NCBI GenBank assembly: GCA_902806565.1
Contig: CADCXA010000055.1
Coordinates: forward strand, 1,674,001 to 1,738,000
DNA length: 64,000 nt
Direction of reading: 5' to 3'
Source of the DNA: Hypoxylon rubiginosum
Lineage: Eukaryota > Ascomycota > Sordariomycetes > Xylariales > Hypoxylaceae
Shown here in pieces: positions 47,584-56,848 of the stretch. Position 1 is the stretch's first letter, and each line of letters opens with the position of its first letter. The notes under the pieces are model-generated. The model made no database searches, was not told where the DNA came from, and saw only the letters and a program-made list of their open reading frames with translations. The position numbers and the translations under genes were made by a program.

Positions 47584-48180
47584 TAATTTGACTTGTGGGC
47601 AAGCCATTTTCTAAGCCCCAGCTGTATACATCTACTTGCTCTTAGGTACATTAAAGTGTGTTGGTATATATCTTTATCCCTTGTATTACAGAAACTATTG
47701 GCAGACTAGGGGATTTTCAATGTGGGACTGGAGAAAAGGAAACATTTTGCTTCTCTTCGCACAATGCAGGGAGGATAGGACCTCGTCACTTCCCACGATC
47801 TCGGACAGACACTTACCGAATATCGTTTCATTCTCATCGGTGGCTTGGTATAAACCCATAGACGTAATGATAGGAGTAATAAGCTGTCGAATGGGTTCTA
47901 GTTCCGCTCCACCAATATCTGGAGTTCTGTTCGACTGCCACTCCGGCTTCCGAGACACAAAGTCCGGCGGCCCTCCGGCATATCCCCGAGGGTTAGATGC
48001 TTTCAATATTAAGGGTCTACCTAAAGTACCTCCTACTTGAAGTAGAAGGGCGTACCGAAGATGTTATTAAGCAATCGTTCTAGTATTTGCAGCCGCAGGT
48101 GACGCTGCGTTGTTAGAGCAATAGAGATTGCTCCCTTTCCCTCCTGGCCTACGATCGTACAGTATAATTGAGCTCTTTAT
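47584..48180. promoter_or_regulatory. Upstream region of the Tri101-like acyltransferase
   Basis: A 597-bp spacer. The open frame at 47636-48040 is not protein-like. CCACTCCGG lies at 47938-47946 and AGTCCGG at 47961-47967, 215-245 bp before the acyltransferase start, followed by CCTCCGG. Confidence 0.5.
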
Positions 48181-49611
48181 ATGACATCAGACCAGGTCAA
48201 GCCCAGAACCTCTGCCTTGGAACTCGACCACGAAGAGCTGCGCAACATGGCCGACTACCGTGATCTCGATCGCTACGAGGATCAAGCCCTCGGTCAGCTA
48301 CCGATGTTGCAGGTCTATTCCCACATCCTCTACTTCTTCCCCATGCCGCATGACTTCTCCCGGGACCAGATTATTCGCGAGCTCGAAGCAGCTATCACCA
48401 AAGTCAGGCAAGAGGTACCATGGATGGGAGCTCGAGTTGTCAACGTCGGCAAGACGAACGGCAACTCTGGGACTTACCGACCCGCCGCCTGTCCCCTACC
48501 AGAGCAGGCCATCGACATCGCTGACTTTGCCGACGAAATACCACCATACGCTACGTTTCAAGCACGGAAAGCGCCACTATCCATGATAGATACTGAGCGA
48601 TTGACACCAGTGTCTTGTTTCCCGAAGAAATTCGAAGATTCGGATGAGCATCCGGCGCATGTGGTCCGGTTGCAGGTCAGCTTCATACGGGGCGGCGTGA
48701 TAATCGATTTCGCCTTCCAGCACAACATGGGCGACGCTAGCGGCCACTTCGGCTTCGTGAAGCTGGTGGCGACGGCCATGCGCGGCGAAGAGTTCCCGGC
48801 CTCCTTCCTCGAGAAGGCAAATATAGATCGGAGGAACATCATACCCCTACTAAAGCCCGACGAGCCCATGCTGGACCACAGCCACCACAAGCGCCCGCCG
48901 GTTACGGACTCCATACCGCTGGTACCGACGGCCGACGCGAGGTACCACGTATTCCGCTTCACGGTGGCCAGCATGGCGCGGCTCAAGGACCTGGCGAGCC
49001 GGCCGCAGGGGTTCGACCCGGACGTGCCGTTCGTCTCGACCGACGACGCCCTCTGCGCCTTCTGCTGGAAGCACTTCGTGTCCGTCCGCCTGGGCCGCTT
49101 TCCCGCGGGCACGACGTCGCGGCTGGGCCGCCAGATCGACGGCCGCAAGCTCGTGGGCCTGCCGCCGGACTACATGGGCGAGGCGGCGCACACCATGTCG
49201 GCGTGGATGACATTCGGGGAGCTGTCGCAAGCGCCCCTCTCGACCATCGCGTCGTACCTGCGGAAGCGGCTCAACGAGACCAACAATCCGTACCACCTGC
49301 GGTCCTTCGCCACCTTCATCGCCCGCGAGCCCGACAAGTCGACCATCACGTACGCGGGGCGCTTCGACCCCACCGTCGACATCGGGTCGTCGTCCATCCG
49401 CACCATGCCCGGGGTGTTCCCCGAGTTTGGAAAGCTGGGACGGCCCGAGTTCATCCGCAGGCCCCCGAGCGTTCCGTTTCCGAGCACGCTCGTGCTCTAC
49501 CCCGGGACTCCGGAGGGAGACTGTGATGGTATTGCTTGCTTGACGGATACCGACTTCGAGGCTCTGAGCGCGAATCCGGAGTGGAATGAGTACGTGGAGC
49601 ATATTGGGTAG
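48181..49611 (+). CDS. Tri101-like (BAHD superfamily) O-acyltransferase
   Basis: Acyl-CoA-dependent transferase resembling trichothecene 3-O-acetyltransferase. Single exon, 476 aa, the normal length. The catalytic HxxxD is HNMGD (about residue 181). The C-terminal structural motif, DFGWG in Tri101 and plant BAHD enzymes, is represented by EFGKLGRPEFIRRP, so the Asp-Phe-Gly core is only partly kept. After it come GDCDGIACLTDTDFEAL and NPEWNEYVEHIG, as in the family. A hydroxyl on the polyketide or its oxidised product is the likeliest acceptor. The gene follows the P450 in the same direction. The second half (about 48700-49480) is very GC-rich at third codon positions. Confidence 0.88.
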   Translation: MTSDQVKPRTSALELDHEELRNMADYRDLDRYEDQALGQLPMLQVYSHILYFFPMPHDFSRDQIIRELEAAITKVRQEVPWMGARVVNVGKTNGNSGTYRPAACPLPEQAIDIADFADEIPPYATFQARKAPLSMIDTERLTPVSCFPKKFEDSDEHPAHVVRLQVSFIRGGVIIDFAFQHNMGDASGHFGFVKLVATAMRGEEFPASFLEKANIDRRNIIPLLKPDEPMLDHSHHKRPPVTDSIPLVPTADARYHVFRFTVASMARLKDLASRPQGFDPDVPFVSTDDALCAFCWKHFVSVRLGRFPAGTTSRLGRQIDGRKLVGLPPDYMGEAAHTMSAWMTFGELSQAPLSTIASYLRKRLNETNNPYHLRSFATFIAREPDKSTITYAGRFDPTVDIGSSSIRTMPGVFPEFGKLGRPEFIRRPPSVPFPSTLVLYPGTPEGDCDGIACLTDTDFEALSANPEWNEYVEHIG

Positions 49612-50554
49612 ACACTAGAATGTAACCTGTGTTCGTACCTCTTAAGATATATAGATTTATTCAGAATAATTTCCGGTCCTACTCTACTCTAAGTGTCATA
49701 TAACGTTGCTGAAGGTCGTCTACCTTGTATCTGCACCTTGCCGCTAATCTATGAATTGCGTTGACGAGTTACCGTACTTTCTCGTCTTATGGTAGCCCCC
49801 AAGCATTTTATCCCCTAATCTACTAGGTACCTACCTAAGTTGGTGGTACCAAAGGTTCGATTCATAGATCATCCTGCACCAAACGAGCTGTAGAGCCGTT
49901 ATCATCCCTCCCGTGATAATTAGTATGATAATTAGTATGATCCCGAGTCTAGACCCGACAATAGAACGATTATAAGACGATAAGGTCTGAATGAAGAGAG
50001 CTGCTTGAGTGTTCGAGACACTGCTCCGAAAAGTGACTCCGACACGGGAGCTCGTATGATTACTCGCCAGGTAAGGTAGCAAATCGACATAATATAGAAT
50101 CCGATATTACGCCCTTTAAAATCAGATGGTTATCTTTCCACGAGCCATGTTTAGAGATTGAGATAGAGCTATGCGCTCAGAAGCTTCATGCCAAAAGCTT
50201 CATCTCGATGGCATGGATTCAATCACGAGATAGCGAGGGGGCGACACGTACTCGGAAGGAAGTTTCCGGACTAAAGGTACCGGAGTTCAGGCAGCCTCAT
50301 GTACGGGACAGCTATAGCTGTAAGGTAGATCGGAGAGACTGATTTGGAAATAGATCTCGCAGGATTTAAGGCTAGAGATGCGCCATGAAGCCACAATAGG
50401 ATCTCCAACCTATCCCGAAGATACATTGCCGCCTCAGGCGAGAAAGACACAAGATATACATACTCGCACACTAAGGTGCAACTAGCTAATTCTTCCAACT
50501 CAATAATAATCTCATCTTCAATACCTGAGACTATTTCACACTTAAGACACAAGT
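49612..50554. promoter_or_regulatory. Upstream region of the FAD monooxygenase
   Basis: No coding signal was found. TTTCCGGACT is at 50263-50272 and ACCGGAGTTC at 50279-50288, two inverted CCGGA-type sites 6 bp apart, about 270 bp before the start. ACTCCG lies at about 50037-50042. A tandem 12-bp repeat (TGATAATTAGTA) occurs near 49914-49941. Confidence 0.5.
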
Positions 50555-52076
50555 ATGGCATCTCAAAATGCAGGCAAGCTGCAAGTCGCCATCGTCGGAG
50601 GGGGCATCGTCGGGCTTATCACGGCCCTGGGCCTCCTGAAGCGCAACATTCCTGTCAAGATCTATGAGCAGGCGAGCTCATTCCGTGAGATCGGAGCCGG
50701 GGTGGCTTTCACCGCCAACGCTCTGCAATGCATGGCCCTGGTCGACCCCGTCATCGTCGATGCCGTCAACGCCGTGGCCACGCAAAACGGCCAGGAGGGC
50801 GCTCCGCCTAACGACTATCTGCGTTATCACGACGGCTACAACTGGGACCCGAATGATATCGAAGGCTCGGACGACAAGTTGCTTGGCCTCTTGTACTCGG
50901 GTTATAAGGGCTTTCAGGGGTGTCACCGTGCCGCTCTCCTAGATGAGTTGGTCAAGTACATCCCAAGCCACGCAGTGGAGTTCAGGAAGCGTTTCACGGA
51001 ATGCAAAGATAGGGGTCCGAATGAAAGGCTGCTCCTACAGTTCAGCGATGGGACTTCAGCCGAAGCCGACTTGAGTAAGTGTTCCCCTATTTACCTGTAA
51101 AGAGGTCGTCCTTTATACTAACCAACGGGCTCCTGCAGTAATCGGCTGCGACGGCATCAAATCCAAGATCCGCCAGCTCGTCCTGGGCCCCGAGAACCCG
51201 GCGTCCTACCCGTACTTCACCCACAAGGTGGCCTACCGCGCCCTGATCCCCATGGAGCGCGTCGAGCCGGTGATCGGCGCCTTCAAGGCGTACAACCAGC
51301 ACATGCACACGGGCCCGCGGGCGCACATCCTGCACTTCCCCGTGTCGGGCGGCAAGCTCCTCAACGTCGTCGCCTTCGCCGCGGAGCCGGCCGACTGGCC
51401 GCTCGGCGACCCCAACGGCGTCCGCAACATGACGAGCCCGGCCACGCGCGCCGACGTCGCCGCCGTTTTTCAAGGGTGGGGGCCCACCGTGACCAAGATT
51501 ATTAGTCTGCTGCCCGACGACATCGACAAGTGGGCCATCTTCGACACCTACGACCACCCGGCGCCGACGTATGTGCGCGGCCGCGTGTGCCTCGCGGGCG
51601 ACGCGGCGCACGCCGCGGCGCCGCACCACGGCGCGGGCGCGGGCATCGGCGTCGAGGACGGGCTAGCGCTGTGCACGCTGCTGGAGCAGGCCACGGCGAC
51701 GTTGTCATCCCAGACCAACGCGACGACGGGGGCGGTGGTGGAGGCGGCGCTACAGGTGTACGACGCGGTTCGGCCGCCGCGCAGCCGGTGGCTGGTGCAG
51801 AGCAGCCGCTCCGTGTGCGACGTGTACGAGTGGGTGCACCCGGAGACCGGCGAGGACTGGGACAAGTGCCTGGCGGAGATCACGGCGCGGTCCCACCGGC
51901 TGTGGTACTTCGATATCGACGGCATGCTTAAGGAGCTACGCGACGGGTACGAGAGCCGCTTCCCCCCGTCGTCGTCGTCGTCGGGCGTTGTGGATGCGGG
52001 CAAGTTCGCCGAGGGAGCGAAGGGCAAGATGGATGGTGCAGTGATGGAGAACGTGGCGATTGGGATCGCTACTTAA
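50555..52076 (+). CDS. FAD-dependent monooxygenase (salicylate hydroxylase-like)
   Basis: Group A flavoprotein hydroxylase that uses NAD(P)H and O2 to hydroxylate, often ortho to a phenol, sometimes with decarboxylation. Two exons, 50555-51074 and 51139-52076, give 485 aa. The FAD dinucleotide fold is VAIVGGGIVGLITALGLLKR, ending in the acidic YEQ. Then come GCDGIKSKIR (the DG motif) and GDAAHAAAPHHGAGAGIGVE (the second FAD motif, GD...P). The active-site region of the salicylate-hydroxylase group is recognisable by overall layout only. It would fit oxidation of an aromatic polyketide. Exon 2 is much more GC-rich than exon 1, a sharp change at the intron. The C-terminal ~30 residues are a low-complexity Ser-run and Gly/Lys tail. 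Confidence 0.92.
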
Positions 52077-52483
52077 CTCCTTAGGAGGTACTTACCTGGT
52101 ATGCTTTGTTCCGCCATGGCGAATTAGCTTTGTCGTTTTTACACGTAGTTTCGACTCAACCTCATTATGAGTTCATGTCTGTAACAGCTAGATTATATAC
52201 TGTAAAGCGATGGGATCCTATATAGCGAGCAGCAATGGAAATAGAACAAACCCATTCTGTCTGAAACTTGAAAAGGGGGCCACAAACCAATATTCCGAGA
52301 CCAAGTATTTCGTAAATTATGCACTAGAGAAGTAAACACATTAGATAGGTGATAGGTACATTTAGCAGAAGTCATCATTATGGGAAGATATCATTTCTAT
52401 TATGAAATTAGGTAATTAAGATATTAATATTAGGAGGTAGGTATCGCAGAGTTGAGGCGAGAACCAGGAGGTACGACGCACAA
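52077..52483. other. Convergent spacer
   Basis: AT-rich 3'-flank DNA between the monooxygenase (+) and the unknown gene (-). Nothing else was seen. Confidence 0.5.
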
Positions 52484-53188
52484 TTAGAATCCGTTGAACA
52501 TATCCCAATCTTCTTCCTTCCATCCTTTAGTCTTACAAAGCCTACGCAAGTAATTATTGTCGTATCCCTGAATCGAGAAGACATCAGCTCCCAGAGCTCC
52601 AGCCTCCCATACGATGTTGTACGCTCCCGAGGGGAAATGTTTGCCGGTAAGCTGTTTCTCGCTCTTCCCTTGCCCTGCTGCCGGCATGTAGCCTATGTAT
52701 ATTATGTTGTCCAGCAGGTTACAGGTGGGAGTAGTGCCCAGCCAGTTGATGTCGCTCAACATGATTGCAGTCTCTTTCTTCGATTCTTTATGCACCATGT
52801 GGAGTCCCCCATAGAGCACATCGAAAATGCATCGCAGCAAGTCGTCCTTTGTGACACCGTCGGGCTCGTTCTCTTTGGCGCGGACCTCGACGTGGATCAC
52901 ATCATCTGCGTCACGGAAATCAAGGCAGCCGTGACATGACGTTTCATTCCACCCGCCGTAAAACGTCAGGGTGAGCATCTGAGTAGGCGGATTCATGACG
53001 GCATTAGGTATATCGTCTCGCGATGCTATCTCTCCCCGCAAACTAGCAAATGCGGCGCGGTTGTAAGCGTTGTGCGCCTCTAACGACATGCTTTGTGCAT
53101 CGTCTTTATTCGCTTCGGCAGTCTCGGTAATACGGTCTTGGAGGAGGTTGAGGAGGACGCTCCATTGAGACTTGGGAGCCTGATCCAT
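52484..53188 (-). CDS. Cluster protein of unknown function, 234 aa
   Basis: I do not recognise this protein. Single exon, 234 aa, good coding character and a TATA box in a sensible place. There is no signal peptide or membrane helix. It is soluble and mildly acidic. The first ~70 residues look helical (LLNLLQDRITETAEANKDDAQSM as part of a longer helix). The rest alternates beta-like and Gly/aromatic segments: MLTLTFYGGWNETSCHGCLDF, HVEVRAKENEPDG, LLRCIFDVLYGGLHMVHKES, TCNLLDNIIYIGYMP. Two Cys sit close together (SCHGC), and two more follow (LRC, TCN). It lies between the monooxygenase and an acyltransferase, so it may be a tailoring or accessory protein. No function is assigned. Confidence 0.75.
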   Translation of the reverse strand: MDQAPKSQWSVLLNLLQDRITETAEANKDDAQSMSLEAHNAYNRAAFASLRGEIASRDDIPNAVMNPPTQMLTLTFYGGWNETSCHGCLDFRDADDVIHVEVRAKENEPDGVTKDDLLRCIFDVLYGGLHMVHKESKKETAIMLSDINWLGTTPTCNLLDNIIYIGYMPAAGQGKSEKQLTGKHFPSGAYNIVWEAGALGADVFSIQGYDNNYLRRLCKTKGWKEEDWDMFNGF

Positions 53189-53697
53189 AGCACCCGAGAG
53201 CTTACTTCCTTGTTACAGCCTAAGCTTGCTTTTATATATACCTATGGTAGAACAATGGATTGTTAACGAACAATCCCAATGTCTACCACAAGAGATCGGA
53301 GGAAAAACGCTGGTAGTTTCACCTGAACCCAAAATCAGGTAGGTAGGTTGGAGGACAGGAACGGCGTGACTGTGGCTTGGGCTGTGGCTCAGGGGGTATC
53401 GACGGAGCTCCCCCTATTTACACCAAGGCAGGTAGGTACCTAAGGTAATATTTTCGTAGTTTTCATGATATTTCAAATAAGATAAGAAGAGGTGGGAACG
53501 ATTTAAAATGTGTTTCTTTCAAACAGTATAATAGTGATTTACCCCTACTCAGATATGTACCTACACTAGCAATGTTGAATTGCATATGTCCAGTCCAACC
53601 GGAAACCTCTCCTCATCCCTTTCTTCATCCCTTCCTCGATTCGACACCAAACTCAGATAGACATGGTTGAAAGTGTTCTCCAACACACTTATTCATT
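53189..53697. promoter_or_regulatory. Promoter of the unknown gene and 3' flank of acyltransferase
   Basis: A TATA box lies at 53231-53240 (see separate entry). GGTAGGTACCTAAGGTA is at about 53431-53447. No TCCGG site with A(G/C) in front was seen here. Confidence 0.5.
53231..53240 (-). promoter_or_regulatory. TATA box
   Basis: On the minus strand this reads TATATATAAA, 42-52 bp upstream of the start codon of the 234-aa gene. It is one of the clearest core promoter elements in the window. Confidence 0.6.
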
Positions 53698-55092
53698 TCA
53701 CTCAACCTTCTCCTCGGGCTCTAGCGTGACTCCCACCTCCTTCGCTAGGACCTGCCTGATATATTCCAGGAGCGCTTTCGTAGCTTCAGCGTCTTGGTAC
53801 GCCTTGTTGTAATTGATGGAGAAGCTCATCTTCCCACGGAACGTCCAAACATACAGCAGCATCTGTCGTGTCAACATGCTGACCCCAAAATTAAAGTCAG
53901 TGACTTTCACCACACCGCCCTCGTATTCACTAGGGAGTAACTTTTCAATCACCCCCAGACTGCTGAGTGTCACACCGCTTGGCGGCTTCGGCGGTGGCGC
54001 GCCAGCAGGGGGTGCCGGACGCTTGGTCATGGCGTCGTAATGGGTTCGGGTCGACACTCTGTACGCTCGTAGGAACTCGTCATTGTACCAGTCCTTGGAA
54101 TAAGCCGCAAACTGCGCCGTCTTCTCGTCAAACGTGCAGCTGTGGTCCACCGTAGGCGATCTCCCTATAATGTAGACCTGGACCGCGTGGTCCTTGCTGT
54201 TGTAAGGAGGCTTAACGTAATTGCGCATGTTGGTCGCCATGACCGCTGTGTACTTTTCAGGAGACTCGTCCTGGGACTGAGACAGTGACAGGACGGCGCT
54301 TGCGAGCGCCGCATAGAAGGCTGAGGTGACGCTGATTCCGCGTACCTTGCAGGCTGCAATCAGAGCTGACGTAGTCTCTTTGTTGAATTTGATAAACGTA
54401 CGCGCTGGGCTTCCCGGCGGAGTGGTTGCGTCGCCGAGGTACGGTATGCCGCCTGCGTGCACGGCATTCTTGTGATGGTCCGCTATCTGCTTCTGCGCTA
54501 AAGCATGTATCTCTGGCGTTTCTTCCGTTGGCGCCCCGAGCGCGTCTTCCAATCTAGGGGAGACCCTATGTAGGTCGTTCGTCCACGATTCCGCAGCTGG
54601 AGACGGGGTCGAAGCAGCCAGGATGGAGAAAAATCGCTCCATAATCATGCACGTTCCCAGTCCGTCGATGCGCCAGTGAGATGCGAGGAAAAGTACCTGT
54701 GATGATTCGGGGAAGAAGTACATGCTTGGGGTATCTCGCGCTGGGTATGAAGCCAAGACGGCGTCTGGATCGGTGCGGTCCACGAAGAAAGTCTCGTCGG
54801 CCCATTTCTCCACCCGTGAAGCATCCGGCAGGACGTAGGTTTTCTTCGTGAGGCCATCAGGGACGATAGCGAGAGCAGGGAACTCTTGTCTCAAGGCCTT
54901 CCACGCATCACGCAGCGCTATCGCCGGATCGCTGTGGGAAAGGGGTGATCCGAGTTCCAAGGTACATGAGCAATAGAGGCCCCAATGCTCGCGGCCTGTA
55001 GGTTTAAACAGGTGCGAGAAGAAGCGGTAGATCTTCTCTACCCCGCCGAGCTCAGTGCTATACACTCCTGGTGATGTTTCGGTCCAGGTCAT
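53698..55092 (-). CDS. Tri3-like O-acyltransferase, copy A
   Basis: Condensation/BAHD-fold acyltransferase resembling trichothecene 15-O-acetyltransferase (Tri3). Single exon, 464 aa. The start at 55092 is chosen over the in-frame ATG at 55143 because MTW...SP...GREHW then lines up residue for residue with the start of the neighbouring paralogue. The catalytic HxxxDG is HWRIDG (about residue 150). Other shared segments are GREHW near the start, GIPYLGDATTPPGSP, and the C-terminal LLYVWTFRGKMSFSINYNKA. A Pro-rich insert (PAPPAGAPPPKPPSG) is absent from the paralogue. It is head to head with copy B across 394 bp. It probably transfers an acyl group to a hydroxyl of the cluster product; acyl donor and acceptor are unknown. 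Confidence 0.85.
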   Translation of the reverse strand: MTWTETSPGVYSTELGGVEKIYRFFSHLFKPTGREHWGLYCSCTLELGSPLSHSDPAIALRDAWKALRQEFPALAIVPDGLTKKTYVLPDASRVEKWADETFFVDRTDPDAVLASYPARDTPSMYFFPESSQVLFLASHWRIDGLGTCMIMERFFSILAASTPSPAAESWTNDLHRVSPRLEDALGAPTEETPEIHALAQKQIADHHKNAVHAGGIPYLGDATTPPGSPARTFIKFNKETTSALIAACKVRGISVTSAFYAALASAVLSLSQSQDESPEKYTAVMATNMRNYVKPPYNSKDHAVQVYIIGRSPTVDHSCTFDEKTAQFAAYSKDWYNDEFLRAYRVSTRTHYDAMTKRPAPPAGAPPPKPPSGVTLSSLGVIEKLLPSEYEGGVVKVTDFNFGVSMLTRQMLLYVWTFRGKMSFSINYNKAYQDAEATKALLEYIRQVLAKEVGVTLEPEEKVE

Positions 55093-55486
55093 TTTTACAC
55101 GGTAGTTCAGAGCAAGCCTAGAGAAATACACTGAACCTCTCATCCGAAAACTCAGTAACGATGATAATTCTTGGGTAGCCAGATATTCATCTGAATATTT
55201 TCAACTTTTATCGCCGTCATACATTGTACATTAACCCCTATGTGCTGCCCCGTCCCGTCTGTAGTCCGACATATGAACTCCGAGTTAAAAGTCCGTAGAT
55301 ATAGAGGCCCAAGGTACCAGGTAGGTAAAAATAAGACTACGTACTCATACGTAAAAAGTAAGACACGAATTCGAAGTAGCATAAATTCTCAAACCGGTAG
55401 TCGATCGTTATTCTGTTTCGTTAATCTTAGAGTATTGAGAAGTGCTACATTTACCTTAGGAAACAACCCTGTAATCAATCTCCACG
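55093..55486. promoter_or_regulatory. Divergent promoter of the acyltransferase pair
   Basis: A 394-bp spacer. Three half-sites lie within 33 bp: AGTCCG 55263-55268, ACTCCG 55277-55282 and AGTCCG 55290-55295. These are the CCG halves of the palindrome seen at 32331 and 45597. It could drive both genes. Confidence 0.5.
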
Positions 55487-56848
55487 ATGCCTTGGCTTGA
55501 AGTATCACCCTCGCACTGGCAGAGGCCTTTGGGGGAAAATGAGCGCATGATCAAGTGGATCGGCGACAGAGCCCACGCAGCAGGTCGCGAGCACTGGTCT
55601 ATCACTGTTGTAGGCTCCTTTACCTTGTCAGGTTCACTGCGGGATGGCAAACTCGAGGAAAAGCTGCGCAAGGCCTGGATGCTACTTCGTTTTCGACACC
55701 CGAGCATAGCATCTACCGCCGGCGCCGATACTGTAGACTACCATGTTCCGGACGCCAAAGCGTTGGAGCAGTGGGCAGACGAGACATTGAACGTCATCTC
55801 GGACTCTACCACCACCGCTGAGACTTTATTTGCCAGCTTCAAGCCATCTCCCTACATCACAGGATACTTCCTTCCGCATACGCAGCAGTTCGTCCTGCAC
55901 GCTGCGCATTGGAGGACGGATGGTTTTGGCGCCCTGCAGCTCCTAAACGCCTTTTTCGATGCCCTCGCATCCAATTTGGACCCGGCTGCTCTGCCATGGG
56001 GCGATGAACAAGCTCGTCTAGTGCCGAGCGTCGAAGAGGTGCTCGAGCTTCCCGAGAAAGCCACGCCTGAGATCCAAGCAGCGACGGCTGGGTGCCTTCG
56101 CAGCGGCGCTCTCGTCGCCGGTTCCATCGGCCTACCCTACGGCGGCGATGCCAATACTAAGCCCGGAGGAACACACAGTGTTAGACGAAGCTTGTCCGAA
56201 TCTGCCACCGCTTCCATACTCGCAGCCTGTGATGCACGCAATATCAGACCTCTGTCAGCAGTTCACGCGTCTCTAGCAGCGGCCAACTACGCCGGCAGCG
56301 CCTCGTCTGCCAATGGGACCGGGCATTATACCAGCACCATGCGCTTCAGCCTACGGCCCTATCTGAGGGAGCCATTCAACTCGGCCCAATACGCATCAGC
56401 ACTGTATACGGGTAGCTACATGGCGAAAGTCGCCCCTAGCAATTCCTGGCAGGAGAACGCGGCGCAGTACAACGAGCTCTACGCCGCGGGGCTCAGTCGA
56501 GAGTTCCTGATAGCACGCAGGCAGTTTGCAATCCAGGTGTTAGAAATGCTGAGTCGGGCTGGAGAGCTCGGGCCGCCGAGAAGCGAAGTCGACATATCGA
56601 GTGTCGACGATGCGGAGAAGCTGGTCAGTCCAGTTCATCATGGAGGTAAGGACGGGGGAGCGCTGGAGGTTAACGACGTCAGCCTGGGCCTCGAGTGCCT
56701 AGCGAAGGAAACGTACCTGTTCTTCTGGATATTCAGGGGTAAGATCGAGTTCAACTTGGTCTACAATGAAGCCTTTTATGACAAGGCTTCTATGGAAGAG
56801 GTTGTGGATACGACAGTGGAGGCGCTGAAGAAGGGGCTTCAGGTATAG
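55487..56848 (+). CDS. Tri3-like O-acyltransferase, copy B
   Basis: Paralogue of the gene at 53698-55092, transcribed away from it. Single exon, 453 aa. The catalytic HxxxDG is HWRTDG (about residue 142). Segments shared with copy A, in order, are MPWLEVSP, AAGREHW, QWADET, HAAHWRTDGFGALQLL, GLPYGGDANTKPGG and YLFFWIFRGKIEFNLVYNEA. The overall level of identity looks low (a rough visual impression only), so the duplication is old or the pair was brought together. It is the last gene with cluster character on this side. The protein has no signal peptide or membrane helix, so it is probably cytosolic. Confidence 0.85.
   Translation: MPWLEVSPSHWQRPLGENERMIKWIGDRAHAAGREHWSITVVGSFTLSGSLRDGKLEEKLRKAWMLLRFRHPSIASTAGADTVDYHVPDAKALEQWADETLNVISDSTTTAETLFASFKPSPYITGYFLPHTQQFVLHAAHWRTDGFGALQLLNAFFDALASNLDPAALPWGDEQARLVPSVEEVLELPEKATPEIQAATAGCLRSGALVAGSIGLPYGGDANTKPGGTHSVRRSLSESATASILAACDARNIRPLSAVHASLAAANYAGSASSANGTGHYTSTMRFSLRPYLREPFNSAQYASALYTGSYMAKVAPSNSWQENAAQYNELYAAGLSREFLIARRQFAIQVLEMLSRAGELGPPRSEVDISSVDDAEKLVSPVHHGGKDGGALEVNDVSLGLECLAKETYLFFWIFRGKIEFNLVYNEAFYDKASMEEVVDTTVEALKKGLQV

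Noticed and set aside
48850..49602. 250-codon frame opposite the Tri101-like gene
   Set aside because: It is Arg/Gly/His-rich antisense of a GC-rich coding sequence, with no domain.
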